Source of the DNA: Ianthella basta
Taxonomy: Eukaryota > Porifera > Demospongiae > Verongiida > Ianthellidae
DNA length: 64,000 nucleotides
Direction: 5' to 3'
Assembly (NCBI GenBank): GCA_964019415.1
Contig: OZ025878.1
Coordinates: 3,476,512 to 3,540,511 of the forward strand
Part shown: positions 12,236 to 23,859 of the stretch, piece by piece
How positions within the stretch are numbered: position 1 is the stretch's first letter
How the letters are laid out: every line of letters starts with the position of its first letter
The notes under the pieces: generated by a model
Seen by the model: the letters and a program-made list of their open reading frames with translations, nothing else
The model's database searches: none
What the model was told of the DNA's origin: nothing
Translations under genes and position numbers: made by a program

Positions 12236-13406
12236 TCCTATTATACACACTCAGTGGGAATTTTACTACCATGCATATATTTATAGGTATGCAATGTGCT
12301 GAATTCCTACAACAATTGCTTCTTTGCACTTACGTATGTGCACTATACTGCTTACAACATATCTATGCATGCATCATTGCAAACCAAAGTTGGAGAATAC
12401 AGATGCCATTTTAGTTTGCAAACCCCATAATATGCAACGTGTAGCAACATCCACGTTTCATGCATTGAGCATGTCATTTCTGAATCAGTTATATGGTAGA
12501 TTATAATACTGTATACTATATAGAACTTCTCTAACTAAACAAATGTGACCCCAATTGTATACTAGTTACGGTAATCATATGTAAGTAATGTAACAGAGAT
12601 TTAGTCAACGCTGTTTTAGTTATTGGGACTGCATACATTAATTGAGTGAGCTCTCTTTTTTGGTAACACAACAATGTGCCCTGTGTCCTGTTCATGCATA
12701 CACTGCAACTTAGCCTAACAGTGCCCTATAAATGGCTATGAGCAGTGATTCGACCAGAATGGGATTTTGTGACTCTCAGTGAATTGACGGCAGCAGTTCA
12801 TGATAATACCAGGGATATTCTTTCTGTTGCTGTTTACTGTGAAGTCTTGCTTTGCTTCATCCATGGCTTCCAAAAAAGGTGATCTGAAGTGACCCCTGTA
12901 CAAAGCACTGCAATAGCAAATTAATTTCTTTAATTACAAACAGTGAATGAACCTCTAAAGACATGCATCAGTCCCTGAATAGGGGCAGTGATCATGGTCA
13001 TGACCTCAGCCGGAATTCGAAGGTCAAGTAGGCCAATCACTGTATCTGCACTATCTTTATAGACTAGCATACGTACATATAGTAGTATATGCTGCTCGCT
13101 CTTAGAGATTGCAAATTTCTGTACCATACACATGTTGTATAGCTATGAAGGTCAAAAAAACACCTCATTTGATCTGTGCACACAGTAAAGTTGAAAATTA
13201 TGTTCAAAGTAATCGTCAAATTTAGCAAGGTGCACATGAATATAGGCTTAAGTTAATTATGGTAGATAGAATAAATGTAACACTGAATTATAATCACTCT
13301 GTATGGTATATTTAGGTTATTAATACAGTTCATACTTGCAGTTCCTAAACGAAATGAAAGCAATATCAATAGACACACTGGTGGCTAGTTACAGTGGTCG
13401 CTATAG
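12236..13406. other. Intergenic region between two convergent genes
   Basis: Lies between the arylsulfatase stop and the SRCR receptor stop, which face each other. A partial copy (about 12630-12810) of the segmental duplication seen at 3.7-5.0 and 24.9-26.4 kb is present. No gene is recognised. Confidence 0.4.
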
Positions 13407-13972
13407 TTACTGCGGTGCAGTGAAGTGTGCCTGTGGATAGGGTAGAGGCATATCTGGTGGCTGAGCAGGGTATGGCTGCTGTGGGGGGTAGCCTGTGGGG
13501 AGGGTACCGCCTGGAGTGGGGTATGCTGGGGGCAGTGCTCTACCAGCTACTGCGGGGTAGGAAGGAGGGAGGGTGCCTCCTGCTGTGGGGTAGATGGGGG
13601 GCAATGTTTCAGCAGCCATATGCATTGGGGGATAGGAAGGAGGAAGGGCATCTCCTGCTGTGGGGTAAGGTGCAGGTACAGTGTAAGTGACAGGGCAGTC
13701 TCCCTGCAGAGTGCACATACGATCCCAGCTTGGGTTGTAGTCAGGCATTTTGGTGCTGTGCTGTACATCAAGAGTAGTTGTCTGGCTGACAATGGCCACA
13801 GCAGGTGGTTGTACCATGGTCACCCTAGCTGTGCTGCTGTCAGAATGACTGTTCTTCTTCTTCTTCTGATAGCAGCAGCAAACAGCAACACATACACATA
13901 CTGCCAAGCAGATACACAGTCCACCAGCTACTACACCACCCACTGCTCCTCCAACAATGGCTGCAACATTCA
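13407..13972 (-). CDS. Last exon of SRCR receptor: membrane helix and PPxY-rich cytoplasmic tail
   Basis: The exon starts in phase 1 after TTTTACAG and ends at TAA. The first residues, VNVAAIVGGAVGGVVAGG followed by LCICLAVCVCVAVCCCY, form a glycine/cysteine-rich membrane-spanning helix. A stop-transfer QKKKKN and a tail of about 150 residues follow. The tail holds a degenerate repeat with the PPxY motifs PPSY, PPIY, PPSY and PPAY and a related PTGY. PPxY is the classic ligand of WW domains, for example in Nedd4-type ubiquitin ligases, so the tail probably recruits such partners. Orientation and phase make this the natural 3' end of the receptor whose SRCR exons lie at 18-20 kb. Plus-strand reading frames here are shadows. 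Confidence 0.75.
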
Positions 13973-13999
13973 CTGTAAAATGAATGGGGAATTGAGTAA

Positions 14000-14987
14000 C
14001 AGAGATATACATAAAGATATATAATGACAGTGATGTGTAAACCTAACCTATTAAAACATCTCAGTACAGTGAGAAGTCCACAAGAATAAAACATTACATG
14101 GATACAAGTACTAGATATAACTGACTTGTTACGATTCAAACAGCAGCGATTGGCGTTTGAATTCGTTCGCTGTCGAATGAATTTACCGAACGAACCGGAC
14201 TGAAGTTACTATAGAAACCAGAGAACACGCTCTTCTCGGAGCACAAGGCAAAAGACTAGAAGCGTCGCAAGAAAAAGGCTGCCAGCGGCCTCTCGTACTG
14301 AATAAAGCGTCGGCGCCGCTTGAGTCGGCACTACGGCAGATGATTAGAAGTCCTACAAGCAGCGTATGAAGGGAGAACTTTCTTTTTAGAGAGTGTAGTA
14401 GGATTTAAATAACTGGAGAACTTGGGAGTGGCGAGACCTACCTTCAAGTTGACCCATCAAGTGAACTCGGGAAAGGGACTTGAGTTTCTCTATCACTAAA
14501 GACATTACATGCACAATTACATGTCACTGCCATAAAAGTACACGTGCAGTGCTGTGCTAGGCATAAATTTATGTTGATGACCATGCTTCCAAGTGCCAAG
14601 CACTCATCATTCCAGAGCCAATGTTCATGAGAAAGTTTACAAGGTGATGAACATCAAAGGCATTTTGCTAAAGCAGTAAACAAAACGTTTGTTTAAGGCT
14701 AGAAAGTGATTGGGTTAGCAAATAAGAGCCCCATTCGACGCAGTGTGTTATGAGGTGTGAAAGCGTAAACAGTGGCGTTATGCGAAATTAGCACACTGCA
14801 GCTTGCTTTGACGTATGGCTTCCTCATGTAACAATATAGCTTTGAAGCAAGCTATCACATGCACAGGCAGGCATGCATGTATGTCAAAATTGTAACATGA
14901 TGAATAAAATGCCCAATGGGCTCAATATTCATATTAATTGGCGAGCTGAAAGGCGAGGCAAGTAATCGTGATGCATTGTCGTCCCCC

Positions 14988-15018
<31 letters not shown>

Positions 15019-16200
15019 TGTATGTATGTATGTATGTATGTATGTATGTATGTATGTATGTATTTATATCCGCAGCTTGTGTAATGAAATTCTATGCTTG
15101 TGTATGTATATCCACAATGCTTGCACAGTATATACAATCATATACTCGCGTATGTATATCTGTCACACTTGTGCAATGCTTGCACAGCAACGAGGCCAAA
15201 ATGAGCCCTGGGGAGACAATTGCACTGGAGGCAGGTCCGCACACAGCAAGTGCTGATTGCAAGTTATTTGGCCCTTTGGCTGCTTAGACACCTCTCGCTG
15301 CCGCACTGGTGTACTATGCTATGAACAAAGGCGAAGCCCACTATCCTGCAAGATGTCTTCTCATCTGTAAGTTGGCCATTGAAATACCTAGCACTCTCGA
15401 ATGAATTGCCTTTGATGGACACCAATGAAGCTACGATTCTGTGCACCTTCGCACACTTGGACTCATGCTCAAGGGTGCTGTTGCCTTCAAAGTCACCTGC
15501 CAAATGCATCCAGCACCCAGCCATGTCGCTCATGCTTTCCACAAGTCCAGCCATTATATATATAAGGACAAAGGAGCTTTCATCACCGTAAGACAATAGT
15601 CGTACCGACTATTAAAGACTTGTGACACAGCAAGTATGCACACGAACACTACATCAGCTGCTTGGAGCTGAACTTGCTAACAACTGTTGCTACAGCACCT
15701 GCACTTGGGCCACTATGGACAGCACAGAGCGAACACACGCTCAAATGCACTGATCAGAGGCCAATGCCTCCGCTGAACATCAGAAGGAAAAATTAGGCGA
15801 TGGCCTAACAACAAGCGCTTCCTTCTTACTACATGTTAGTTAATTTGCCAGGACAGCTAGTTATAGCATGTGTATACGTTTATTAGGGCTATTCACCATT
15901 TTAGTATTACAAAGTTCTGAACATGTGCATTTTAAATTGCATTGCATCTATCAACTATTTTGTCTGCCAGCTTTTTAACTTATCTCCGCACTTTTCGCAC
16001 TCACGCTTCTTTAATTGGCCAGCAAGCTTCTTACATTTCCAATGTATGCCCTAGTATAAGTCAATATGCTATTGTCAGGTTTTTATGGATTACCAGTATG
16101 ATATGAAAGTGCTACATTACGTCTTCATACAAATTAAACAAAGTCATACCTAAAACTAAGTTAAGTAATGATAAGTTAATATGCTATTGTCAGGATTACA
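14000..16200. other. Intron with CpG-rich patch and ATGT microsatellite
   Basis: Intronic for the minus-strand SRCR receptor. About 14130-14440 is CpG-rich (CAGCGATTGG, GTCGGCGCCGC) and may be an old mobile element or a regulatory block. No exon is recognised from 15070 to 16200. Confidence 0.35.
14989..15063. repeat. (ATGT)n microsatellite
   Basis: About 18 uninterrupted tetranucleotide copies. The Tyr-Val-Cys-Met and His-Thr-Tyr-Ile reading frames across it are artefacts. Confidence 0.95.
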
Positions 16201-16239
16201 TGGACAAGGAGGAAGAGGTCAGCTAACTAAATGCAACAG

Positions 16240-17770
16240 GTCCTAGGAGATAGAAGGTACAAAGTGCTGTACCATGATCCAACAGTAAGGACTGATCATA
16301 AGATAGCTGAACATCTGAAGAGCCTCAAGGATGTGGCTATATTGATGACAGACTTTGAGATCAACTGATGCCAAGGTACTCCAATCCCCCCCAGATGTAT
16401 GGTTCACCAAAGGCACATAAAGAGGGATGTCCAACGAGACCCATAGTCTCAGCCATTGGTTTCTCTTTGTATGGTCTTGCAAAAGAGCAATCATAGATCT
16501 TAGCCCCCACTGAATGGGCACATAAAACACACGGCGAAGAACTCCACTGCCTTCACTGAAAGAATCTGAGGGTTCCAATTCGATCCAGAGGATCGGCTGG
16601 TAAGCTTTGATGTGACCACCCCTTTCACCAAGAACAGCTGAACAAGGGTCAGACATTGAGTGAAAGAACAGCATCCCTGTTAGCCAACTGGTGGGACTTG
16701 TACAACTGGGCCTTCAAACCATGTACTTCCAGTTTCAAGATGACTACTTTGAGTAGATGGATGGTGCAGCCATGGGTTCTCCTCTCTCACCAGTCATTGT
16801 TAATACCTTGAACAAAAGGCCATTCAATCAGCAGTGCTCCAACCCAAACTTGGGCTCAATAATTATGTTAACGACACATTCATCATATGGCCACAGGGGA
16901 AGGAGCATCTGCATGCCTTCCATGAGCACCTAAACTAACAGAATCCAAACATTCATTGAGGAGGAGAAAGAGGGTCAGCTAGCCTTTCTGGATGTCTTGG
17001 AAGCAGGCAGGATGTCTACCTCAGTTACCAGAAGCCAATAAACACTAACCACTTCATCCCTTTCAACTCCCACCACCACCCACGTGTCCTCACGGGGGTC
17101 ATAAGGTGCATGAGAGACAGGGCTTACCAGGTGTGTGATGCAGATCATAGACAGTAGGAGCTACAGCACTTGGAGAAAGTGTTCACAGCCAATAGGTTAG
17201 CCATAAATGTAGTGAAGTCAAGCCTATCCATACAAACCCCCTCAACCCCCCCCCCCCCCCCCCCACCACCCATTGACACTTCTCAGAAAATCCACCCCTT
17301 CCCCCCCCAGAAAGAACCCAAATTAAGATACTCTGCCTCCCTTATGTATGTGAGAAGCTAGAGAAGGTGTGTGCACCCTTTGAGATCAAAACCATCTTCA
17401 AGCCACCCAACACTTGGAGACAGTTCCTGATGAAGAAGAAATTGCCTGAGGAGAAGAAGAGATCGGTGGTCCACCAGGTCCCCTGCAAAGGTTGACCAGA
17501 GGACCATGAGGAATGCGAAGACCCAATTGGCTGAGCACAGACAAGCAGTACGACAAGGAGATGACAAGATTGGAATCGATGTGCATATACAGAAGTGCAA
17601 TCACCCCATTGATTGGGAAGGTGCCCGAGTTAAGCAGGCGATCAACAATTACTGGAGAAGGAGAACTGCAGACGTCATCCTCATCAGGCAGCAGAGTCCC
17701 ACCATGAACCTACCCCAATAGAGATTCCATCTCCCTCAATATGGAACCCCATCCTTGACATCGCGTAGTC
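16240..17770 (+). mobile_element. Penelope-like element: degraded RT plus GIY-YIG endonuclease region
   Basis: Translating the plus strand in changing frames gives, in order, Penelope-like reverse transcriptase blocks: YGSPKAHKEGCP and RPIVSAIG near 16390-16460, a block ending ...MDGAAMGSPLSPV near 16760, then HHHPRVLTGVIRCMRDRAYQ near 17070. The linker (FTANRLAIN; KTIFKPPNTWRQFL) and the C-terminal GIY-YIG endonuclease side (VHIQKCNHPIDWEGARVK, NNYWRRRTADVILI, TMNL) follow at 17380-17720. Many stops and frameshifts make it inactive. Poly-C runs near 17247-17264 are internal. The minus-strand frame at 16243-16674 is a shadow. It lies antisense in the last intron of the SRCR receptor gene. Confidence 0.8.
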
Positions 17771-18126
17771 AACATCCTTTCCTGCCGTGACTGTCCTTTC
17801 CCATCATCATTTAATTATATTCATTTAATAACTTCCTGTCTTTACACTCATCTCACTGCATGACGTTATTAGCTCACTGGGTGTTACTTTTATTAGCTCC
17901 CTCTCCCTCATTCTTCAGTTGCTCAGCTGGCAAAGACCCACATGCAGGTTGAAACATTATGAATTGCTGCATGACATTTATGTTGCGTGAATTGCTCAAA
18001 CCCCTCTTCGTTCACATATGATGCAACAATGAGCCTCTACAATATCAATATTGGGTGTTTATGGATTCATGGCACTATATGAAAGGGCCACATTAATGGC
18101 TTCATGCAAATAATACCAAGTCTTAC

Positions 18127-18449
18127 CGTTAGTACAGACAATTCCAACGTCCTCAAAGTGGAAACAGTTATGCCTCCCAATATCAGCATGGTTGCAGTCA
18201 ATAAGTCGCGACTCCGACCCACTGCACCCCACATCATCCAACCAGATGGTCTGAGAAGATGATCCAGAGCCAAACTGAGAACTGTCATTACACCAACAAA
18301 CCCCATTTGTCTACAAGCAACTGCAGCATCAGAGGCATCCCAACTATCATCACAGACTGTTCCCCATCGTCCATTGTAGTAAAACTCCAGACGACCTCCA
18401 AACTGAGTGCTCCTTGTGTTCACCAACCTCAGGCCACCATTGCTGACTG
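18127..18449 (-). pseudogene. SRCR domain exon (type A) with 7-bp deletion
   Basis: Both halves of a type A SRCR domain are clear: NGGLRLVNTRSTQFGGRLEF, TVCDDSWD and VACRQMGFVGV, then IWLDDVGCSGSESRLIDC and CFHFEDVGIVC. The second half is in another frame. Compared with the intact exon at 2396-2725, seven bases are missing near 18293 (CTTATAC in the intact copy), right after the conserved GFVG. Splice sites remain good (acceptor before 18449, donor GTAAGA after 18127) and still phase 1-1, so the exon could be skipped without damage to the rest of the receptor. If it is included, the protein is truncated. Confidence 0.8.
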
Positions 18450-18580
18450 CTGCAATGATATGCAGGAGGCAATAATTATGTAAGGTGGACTGCTAGGGCA
18501 TGGTTATCACAATGCATGCATTACATAGCTAGTTGCTGATCATGAATGCGGTTTAACTTATTTGTTTGACAAGTACTTAC

Positions 18581-18916
18581 CACTGCTAGAGCAGATTGCG
18601 GATGCATCTTCAGAGTGGGAGCAAGAAGCACTACTGCTTCTGCAACCATCCAGGCTACCCTCAGTTCCAGTGCAGAACCAGTCCCTATCCCACTGTCCAC
18701 CTGATCCCTGGCCAAAAGCAGCTCCCCTTATTGCCAGTATGGCATATCCATACCCCAAATGTCGACAGACCACTTCTGCTTCTTTAATGTCCCAGGAATC
18801 ATCACACACAGTCTGCCACTCCCCACTGCGGTAGACCTCCACACGTCCTTCATACTGGTTTCTACCACCAACAAGACGAATGGCAGAGGAGTCACCCAAA
18901 GGAGAGGACATTGAGC
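18581..18916 (-). CDS. SRCR domain exon (type B) of second receptor gene
   Basis: An intact type B SRCR domain: AIRLVGGRNQYEGRVEVY, TVCDDSWDIKEAEVVCRHLG, FGQGSGGQWDRDWFC, CSHSEDASAIC. The acceptor CTAG precedes 18916 and the donor GTAAGT follows 18581; both are phase 1. It is very similar to the domains at 52-387 and 2811-3140. The reading frame continues upstream of the acceptor without a stop to a MCYLVCN stretch, but the splice signal and phase favour starting at 18916. Confidence 0.87.
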
Positions 18917-19620
18917 CTAGAGTGAAGAGGGAAGCATTTAACTGATAGCACATTACTAGTTCATACATGCAGATGCTATATCTTACATACAATCTGAGTC
19001 CATTGCAAACCAAATAACACACTTCTATTCATACTTCACTCTTTGCACCCACACGTACATCTTCAGCGCGACTACATCAATGCATGTCCTTAAATAATAG
19101 CTACTATATACAAGGAGTGGAGAAATCCCTTTTAAGAGAGGGAATGTGCCCAAAATGTTAACTTTTTAATTTCCACCGTCTGTCTCATGAGGCTAGCTAT
19201 ATATAATTATGTATGACATTGCACGTATATAATTATAGTAATGGTGCTTAATGGGCATACTACGTGACTGAACAGTTAAACTGTTCAGGTTGACATGCCT
19301 TAGCTGGAGCTAAGATGGCATGCACAATTCTTTAATTGGCATCTCCTTGTGGTCAGTGTGGCACCTAATAGGTAGCCTAGGCCTTGTAGACAGGTAGAGG
19401 GTACAGAGGGAGGTGTAGGCAGGATGTTAGGAAGAAGAATCAATAGGGCCATGAGCGGGAGAATGGCAGACATGAAATTTTGGCAGTAAATATTAATACT
19501 GCAATACTTAAAGTACATAATTATACATCATGATATTATACCTAAGTGCTGGTATTGTAATGTTCATACCCAACTTGGTATTGCCCACCACTGCTTTACA
19601 CAAGAAACAACAAGTCTCAC

Positions 19621-19950
19621 CATTTATACAAACAATTCCAACATCCTCACTGTGGCCACAGTCATGCCACCCAATGCCATTATGGTTGCAGTCAATAAGC
19701 CGTGACTCTGACCCAAAGCACCCCAAATTATCCAGCCAGATGCTCTGAGAAGAGGAACCTGAACCAAACTGAGTAGTGATACTCACACTTACACCAGTAA
19801 ACCCCATTTGTCTACAAGCAACTGCAGCATCAGTAATATCCCAGCCATCATCGCAGACTGTTCCCCATCGGCCATTGTAGTAAACCTCCAGACGACCTCC
19901 AAACTGGGTGTTCACAGTGTTCACTAACCTCAGGGTACCATTGCTGAGGG
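19621..19950 (-). CDS. SRCR domain exon (type A), first SRCR of second receptor gene
   Basis: An intact type A domain: NGTLRLVNTVNTQFGGRLEV, TVCDDGWDITDAAVACRQMG, IWLDNLGCFGSESRLIDC and CGHSEDVGIVC. The acceptor TTGCAG precedes 19950 and the donor GTGAGA follows 19621; both are phase 1. It is the 5'-most SRCR exon of this gene; the candidate signal exons are at 23808-23859 and 26136-26205. Confidence 0.87.
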
Positions 19951-22900
19951 CTGCAATGCAAGATGGGTAATATGTACAACAGGAGCTGCCAAACTGATAA
20001 AATTTATCATACACTCTAGAGTGCTGTGATGTGACAGGTACACACTTGAGACTACTATAAAGCAGGTCTTGTATGTGTAAGGTCTATTTAACCCCATTAT
20101 ACATAGTGGTCTCTTTTTAACATTAAATTCTAACCATTCTCTGGGGGGGGGGGAGAGGGGGGGGGGGCAAGTAAATGGCTGCTCTCCCCAAGGAGAGCTC
20201 TCCTGATTTTCCCTGGCTATTGGCGAACTGCACAGTCCATCTCTGATGGTACCGGCTACGTGTAGGCAGTCGAGACACTGTGGCAAAGGAAATAAGAGTT
20301 TGGCCGTGGATACAGTTGTGCAAAGAAAGGCTAGGTGGCAGCTGGTAGTGGAAATATAGGCTGCGAATCTGGAGCGAGAAGTGTGGACACTTTCAAATGT
20401 GTACCACAGTGAAGGAAATCCAGGTTCAGGTGGGTAACGCCCCTGAGCATCACGCAATTCCATCAGTGCCAGTCAAGAATATGGCGGATAGCATGAAGTG
20501 TTTTGTGTGTTGTGAATCATCACCAACTTGTGACTTGCTAAGTTTGCACTGAAAAGTTCAAGTGAAAACAGCAAGAGTAAGTTGGTTTTCCAAAAACGAA
20601 GATAGAAGACATGTGTGCCATCCAAAAACACGGTACTGAATTAGTCATTCCGACAGCAGTCCAAGCTCCTACACCAGAGTTTTAAGCGGATCGATTAGCT
20701 ACATAGGCCATGCCAGTTACCAAGTTACTGATAAGCACAACACTCTAATGGACATAAACACTGCTTCTTTTTGTATAACCCCAGAGTGCTGTAATAGGTC
20801 AAAGTATGCATGTATGTAGCCATTCTCTACAGAACCACGAATATTCAATCCAGTTTACTGTTATGGCATGAGTACATGACTGATCTGTATTACTTACTAC
20901 ACATGTTATTAAAGGAGCATGATGGCTATTTATGAACATAATATATTTTATAACTATGACAACATGGCATGGCAAGCTAGTGTGTACAAATGTTGCAACT
21001 TAAGGTAGTAGGTATGGCTAAAGTGACCAAATTAGTTGGCCTTCATTTGTAGTGGTTGAGTTATCTTCATCATCAGAAATCTTAACTCAAAGTTCCAAGT
21101 CTGTACTTCCATGCTGTCACAAGTTATTGAAGAATGAAAATTCGGCAACTTGTGTCAAACTCTAAGTGTTGGTCTGAATTGTAATAGCTGACTGCTGGCA
21201 GTAGGAATGCTTAAACATAGGTACGGAAGGTGACAGGTGTGAAATGAGGTGTGAAAAAACAACTATTTGGCCCTCTAAATCAACGGCGAGGGAAGTATTG
21301 CAGACTTAGGCCTCTTCTTGGCGATCGTTCCTCTAGCAAAGCTGGGAAGTTACTGGATTCTGCGTTACAAAGGTTGTTCCTAGCGTTGGGTTAGGTAGCA
21401 AGTACAAAATGTTTCAATGGCACCTACTCTGGCATACCACTGTGCGTGTTAAAGGTGTTGCAGAGCTATCTATTCAAAAGCGTTACAACCGACCCAAATA
21501 CGGTTTGCTTCATCGTGTAGAGCATTATGTTGGGCAGATTTCTATGGCAACGATAATGGAAAATGATTTCTGTGATCGAGTTATCGCAAATCTTGTAAGT
21601 TAGAAAGAGATAGAGAATAACTCCACAGCGAGATGGAAACTGGTAAATCGCTGCCATAGGCTTGTGCACCCATGTCGATAGATTGTATATCCCAGGTTTG
21701 GTCCATCTCAGCCTTTCGGGGTAGAAGAAGATCAATTTTCCCTGCAGTTGCATGACTTCAATCAAGGTGATAAATTTTGACTTTCACTTAGATTATCTCA
21801 AAGGAATCACTGATCAATTAATGAGTGACGCCAAATAATGGGAAATTTACCTGTTTATCACATTAGTAATAATCAACCTTGATGGAATTATGGTTTGAGA
21901 GTTACATAGGCAAGAGTAATGTACCCTAAAGGAAGCTTTTAGCTGTACCTACTACCTTAGTAGATTATAATTGTAATGTTAATAGTAATGTTCCAAATGA
22001 TACTGGTGAAGCTCTTCAGGTAAGCCTTATCCAGCAGGAGTCAAAATAGCATGTACTTATGCAAACTATTGTTGACATTTTTATTGTCACTAACACATCT
22101 TAATGCCTTATTCACTACTACAAGCTGGATAAAAATTTTAACAGGTACCAATTTTATCGAGTAGTGCAAAATTGCTAAAAACAATTGTACCCGCTAAACT
22201 TTGTGCACAGGCCAAAATCCTCATAAAACTTGAAAATGGCTAAAATTTGCACCAACCAAATCCAGGACTTCTGAAACCGCTATACATAATTATTTAGGTG
22301 CCATTAAAATTTGTAGACGTAACGAATAATGCTTGCATATAACATCCAGAAATTAACCCTAACCCTAAACTGTAAGAAGACCTAAATAGGCTAATGCATG
22401 CATGACTACTACTAATTAATACATCAATTTATGCACAGACATAGCCTTGTCATTAATATGCTTTGTCATTGCTCACGATCTATTTGCCTATGTAATGGTG
22501 AGCCAATGATCAACGGCCTGGGATCACCGTGAGGGAGCGTGCACGCAACGGTTATGGGTACACTGGGAAACTGCACCGAGCATGAAGGCAATCACAAACT
22601 GAGCACATGCTCCTATATAGGATACCAGACAACATAACGAAGAAGACAAAGTGTGTTCATGGCCTGCACTACTGAAAATACATTCATAGTAACAAGCTAA
22701 TAATTAATTGCATGACATAGAATCAACACATAAAAAACAAGTGACAGTCATGTGACATATGAAGCCACACTCAGCTTCAGTCGGGCATACACTCAGCTTT
22801 GTTACACCTACCATTGAACAGCGTAGCAATGAATCTGAAAGTGTGCCTGCACTTATAAGCTTGTAGTGCTGTTTCAATCCTGCTCCAAACCGACAGCAAC

Positions 22901-23807
22901 ATAATGCAATATGATGCAACTATAGTTATATCCAATGTGTAAAGGTGCGTATATTTTGGTCTGTACACAAAGTTTAGCAGGTACAAGCAATTATTAGTGA
23001 TTTTGCACTACTCGCTAAATTTGCTAAAATTGTCATAACAATGAAGCCCAATGATTGTCCCTTATATATGGGCTAATGTCAGCTACAGTACTGAAAATGA
23101 AGACTATGTATTGTCATAATAACTCGCTCACTTTCGACTACAATAAACCAGAAACATTTTCGAGTACTAGACGTAGCGCAGGGGCCTCTCATGATCATTA
23201 TCACTAGTATGGAAGCATTCTGCCATGTAGGCTTTGATTTTTATTGATTCAGGACATCCACAGTGTCAAACATCAGCCGATTGTTTGCCAGTCAAAAGCA
23301 CGTACACAACGGCGCCATGCAGCCTTGAATCCCAAATTACGTAACGTAATATCTGGTTACTAATCGACTGCTGTGAGCAATTTGATGGCATGCATAGAGA
23401 CACACTAGAGGGGACTATAATATACATCGGCATATTCCTACCTTGGGTCTAGTCTGCCGGCATACAGTACAGCTCACAGTCGACACTCAATTAAACAAAA
23501 GGCGGTTATAGTATTGGAAAATTACGTAGCTAGACATTTCAGCCCCATCACAGTAGCTAGAACACCAATAAAGCTATAATTATAGTGCCGGCACAGAATT
23601 AGTGGTTTGCCAGTTCCCTCATACATTTCTATTGCTATTCGCCCATGTTCAAGTACACGAGGCAGTTTGGAACAGTACAAAGCGAGCTAGGGGAACTCTG
23701 ACAATTAACGGTCTACGGATTATTAATTTTACTGCCTGCACCGGTGAGAAAGCGGCTAGCTACGTTACATAAACACATGAAGATTAACTAAGACACAAGA
23801 CACTTAC
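19951..23807. other. Long first intron of second SRCR gene
   Basis: A G-run tract lies at 20142-20168. A TIR-bounded element is at 21001-21959. A telomere-like CCCTAACCCTAA pair is near 22357-22368. The rest is AT-rich sequence with no recognised exon. Several open frames here (for example 19930-20463 and 22704-22986) carry no recognisable domain. Confidence 0.4.
21001..21959 (+). mobile_element. Non-autonomous DNA transposon with TAAGGTAGTAGGTA ends, copy 1
   Basis: The left end TAAGGTAGTAGGTA at 21001-21014 is the exact inverse of the right end TACCTACTACCTTA at 21946-21959. The body is alignable with the reverse complement of 60261-61070, for example GGCACCTACTCTGGCATACC and GGTTTGGTCCATCTCAGCC. 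No transposase is seen. TTA at the borders is compatible with a TA or TTAA target. Confidence 0.8.
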
Positions 23808-23859
23808 CTTGGACTTTCCATGACAAGAACAAGACACAGATAAGCGAAAAAAGATACAT
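23808..23859 (-). CDS. Candidate signal-peptide exon of second SRCR receptor gene
   Basis: An ATG at 23859 opens MYLFSLICVLFLSWKVQ, a short hydrophobic signal-like peptide, and runs straight into a perfect GTAAGT donor after 52 bases (phase 1). That phase matches the SRCR exon at 19621-19950. The peptide resembles the other two signal exons in this window (shared YLF...CVLF pattern), which supports common descent. It may be the true first exon or an alternative to 26136-26205. Confidence 0.6.

Noticed and set aside
13427-14024. Plus-strand frames over the SRCR receptor tail
   Set aside because: Shadows of the Pro/Tyr-rich minus-strand tail exon.
14916-15287. 123-codon plus-strand frame with Tyr-Val-Cys-Met repeats
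   Set aside because: Driven by the (ATGT)n tract; no conserved sequence on either side.
16243-16674. 143-codon minus-strand frame
   Set aside because: Antisense shadow of the Penelope-like RT on the plus strand.
19930-20463. 177-codon minus-strand frame beyond the SRCR exon
   Set aside because: No recognisable domain; it crosses a G-run tract and an intron acceptor.
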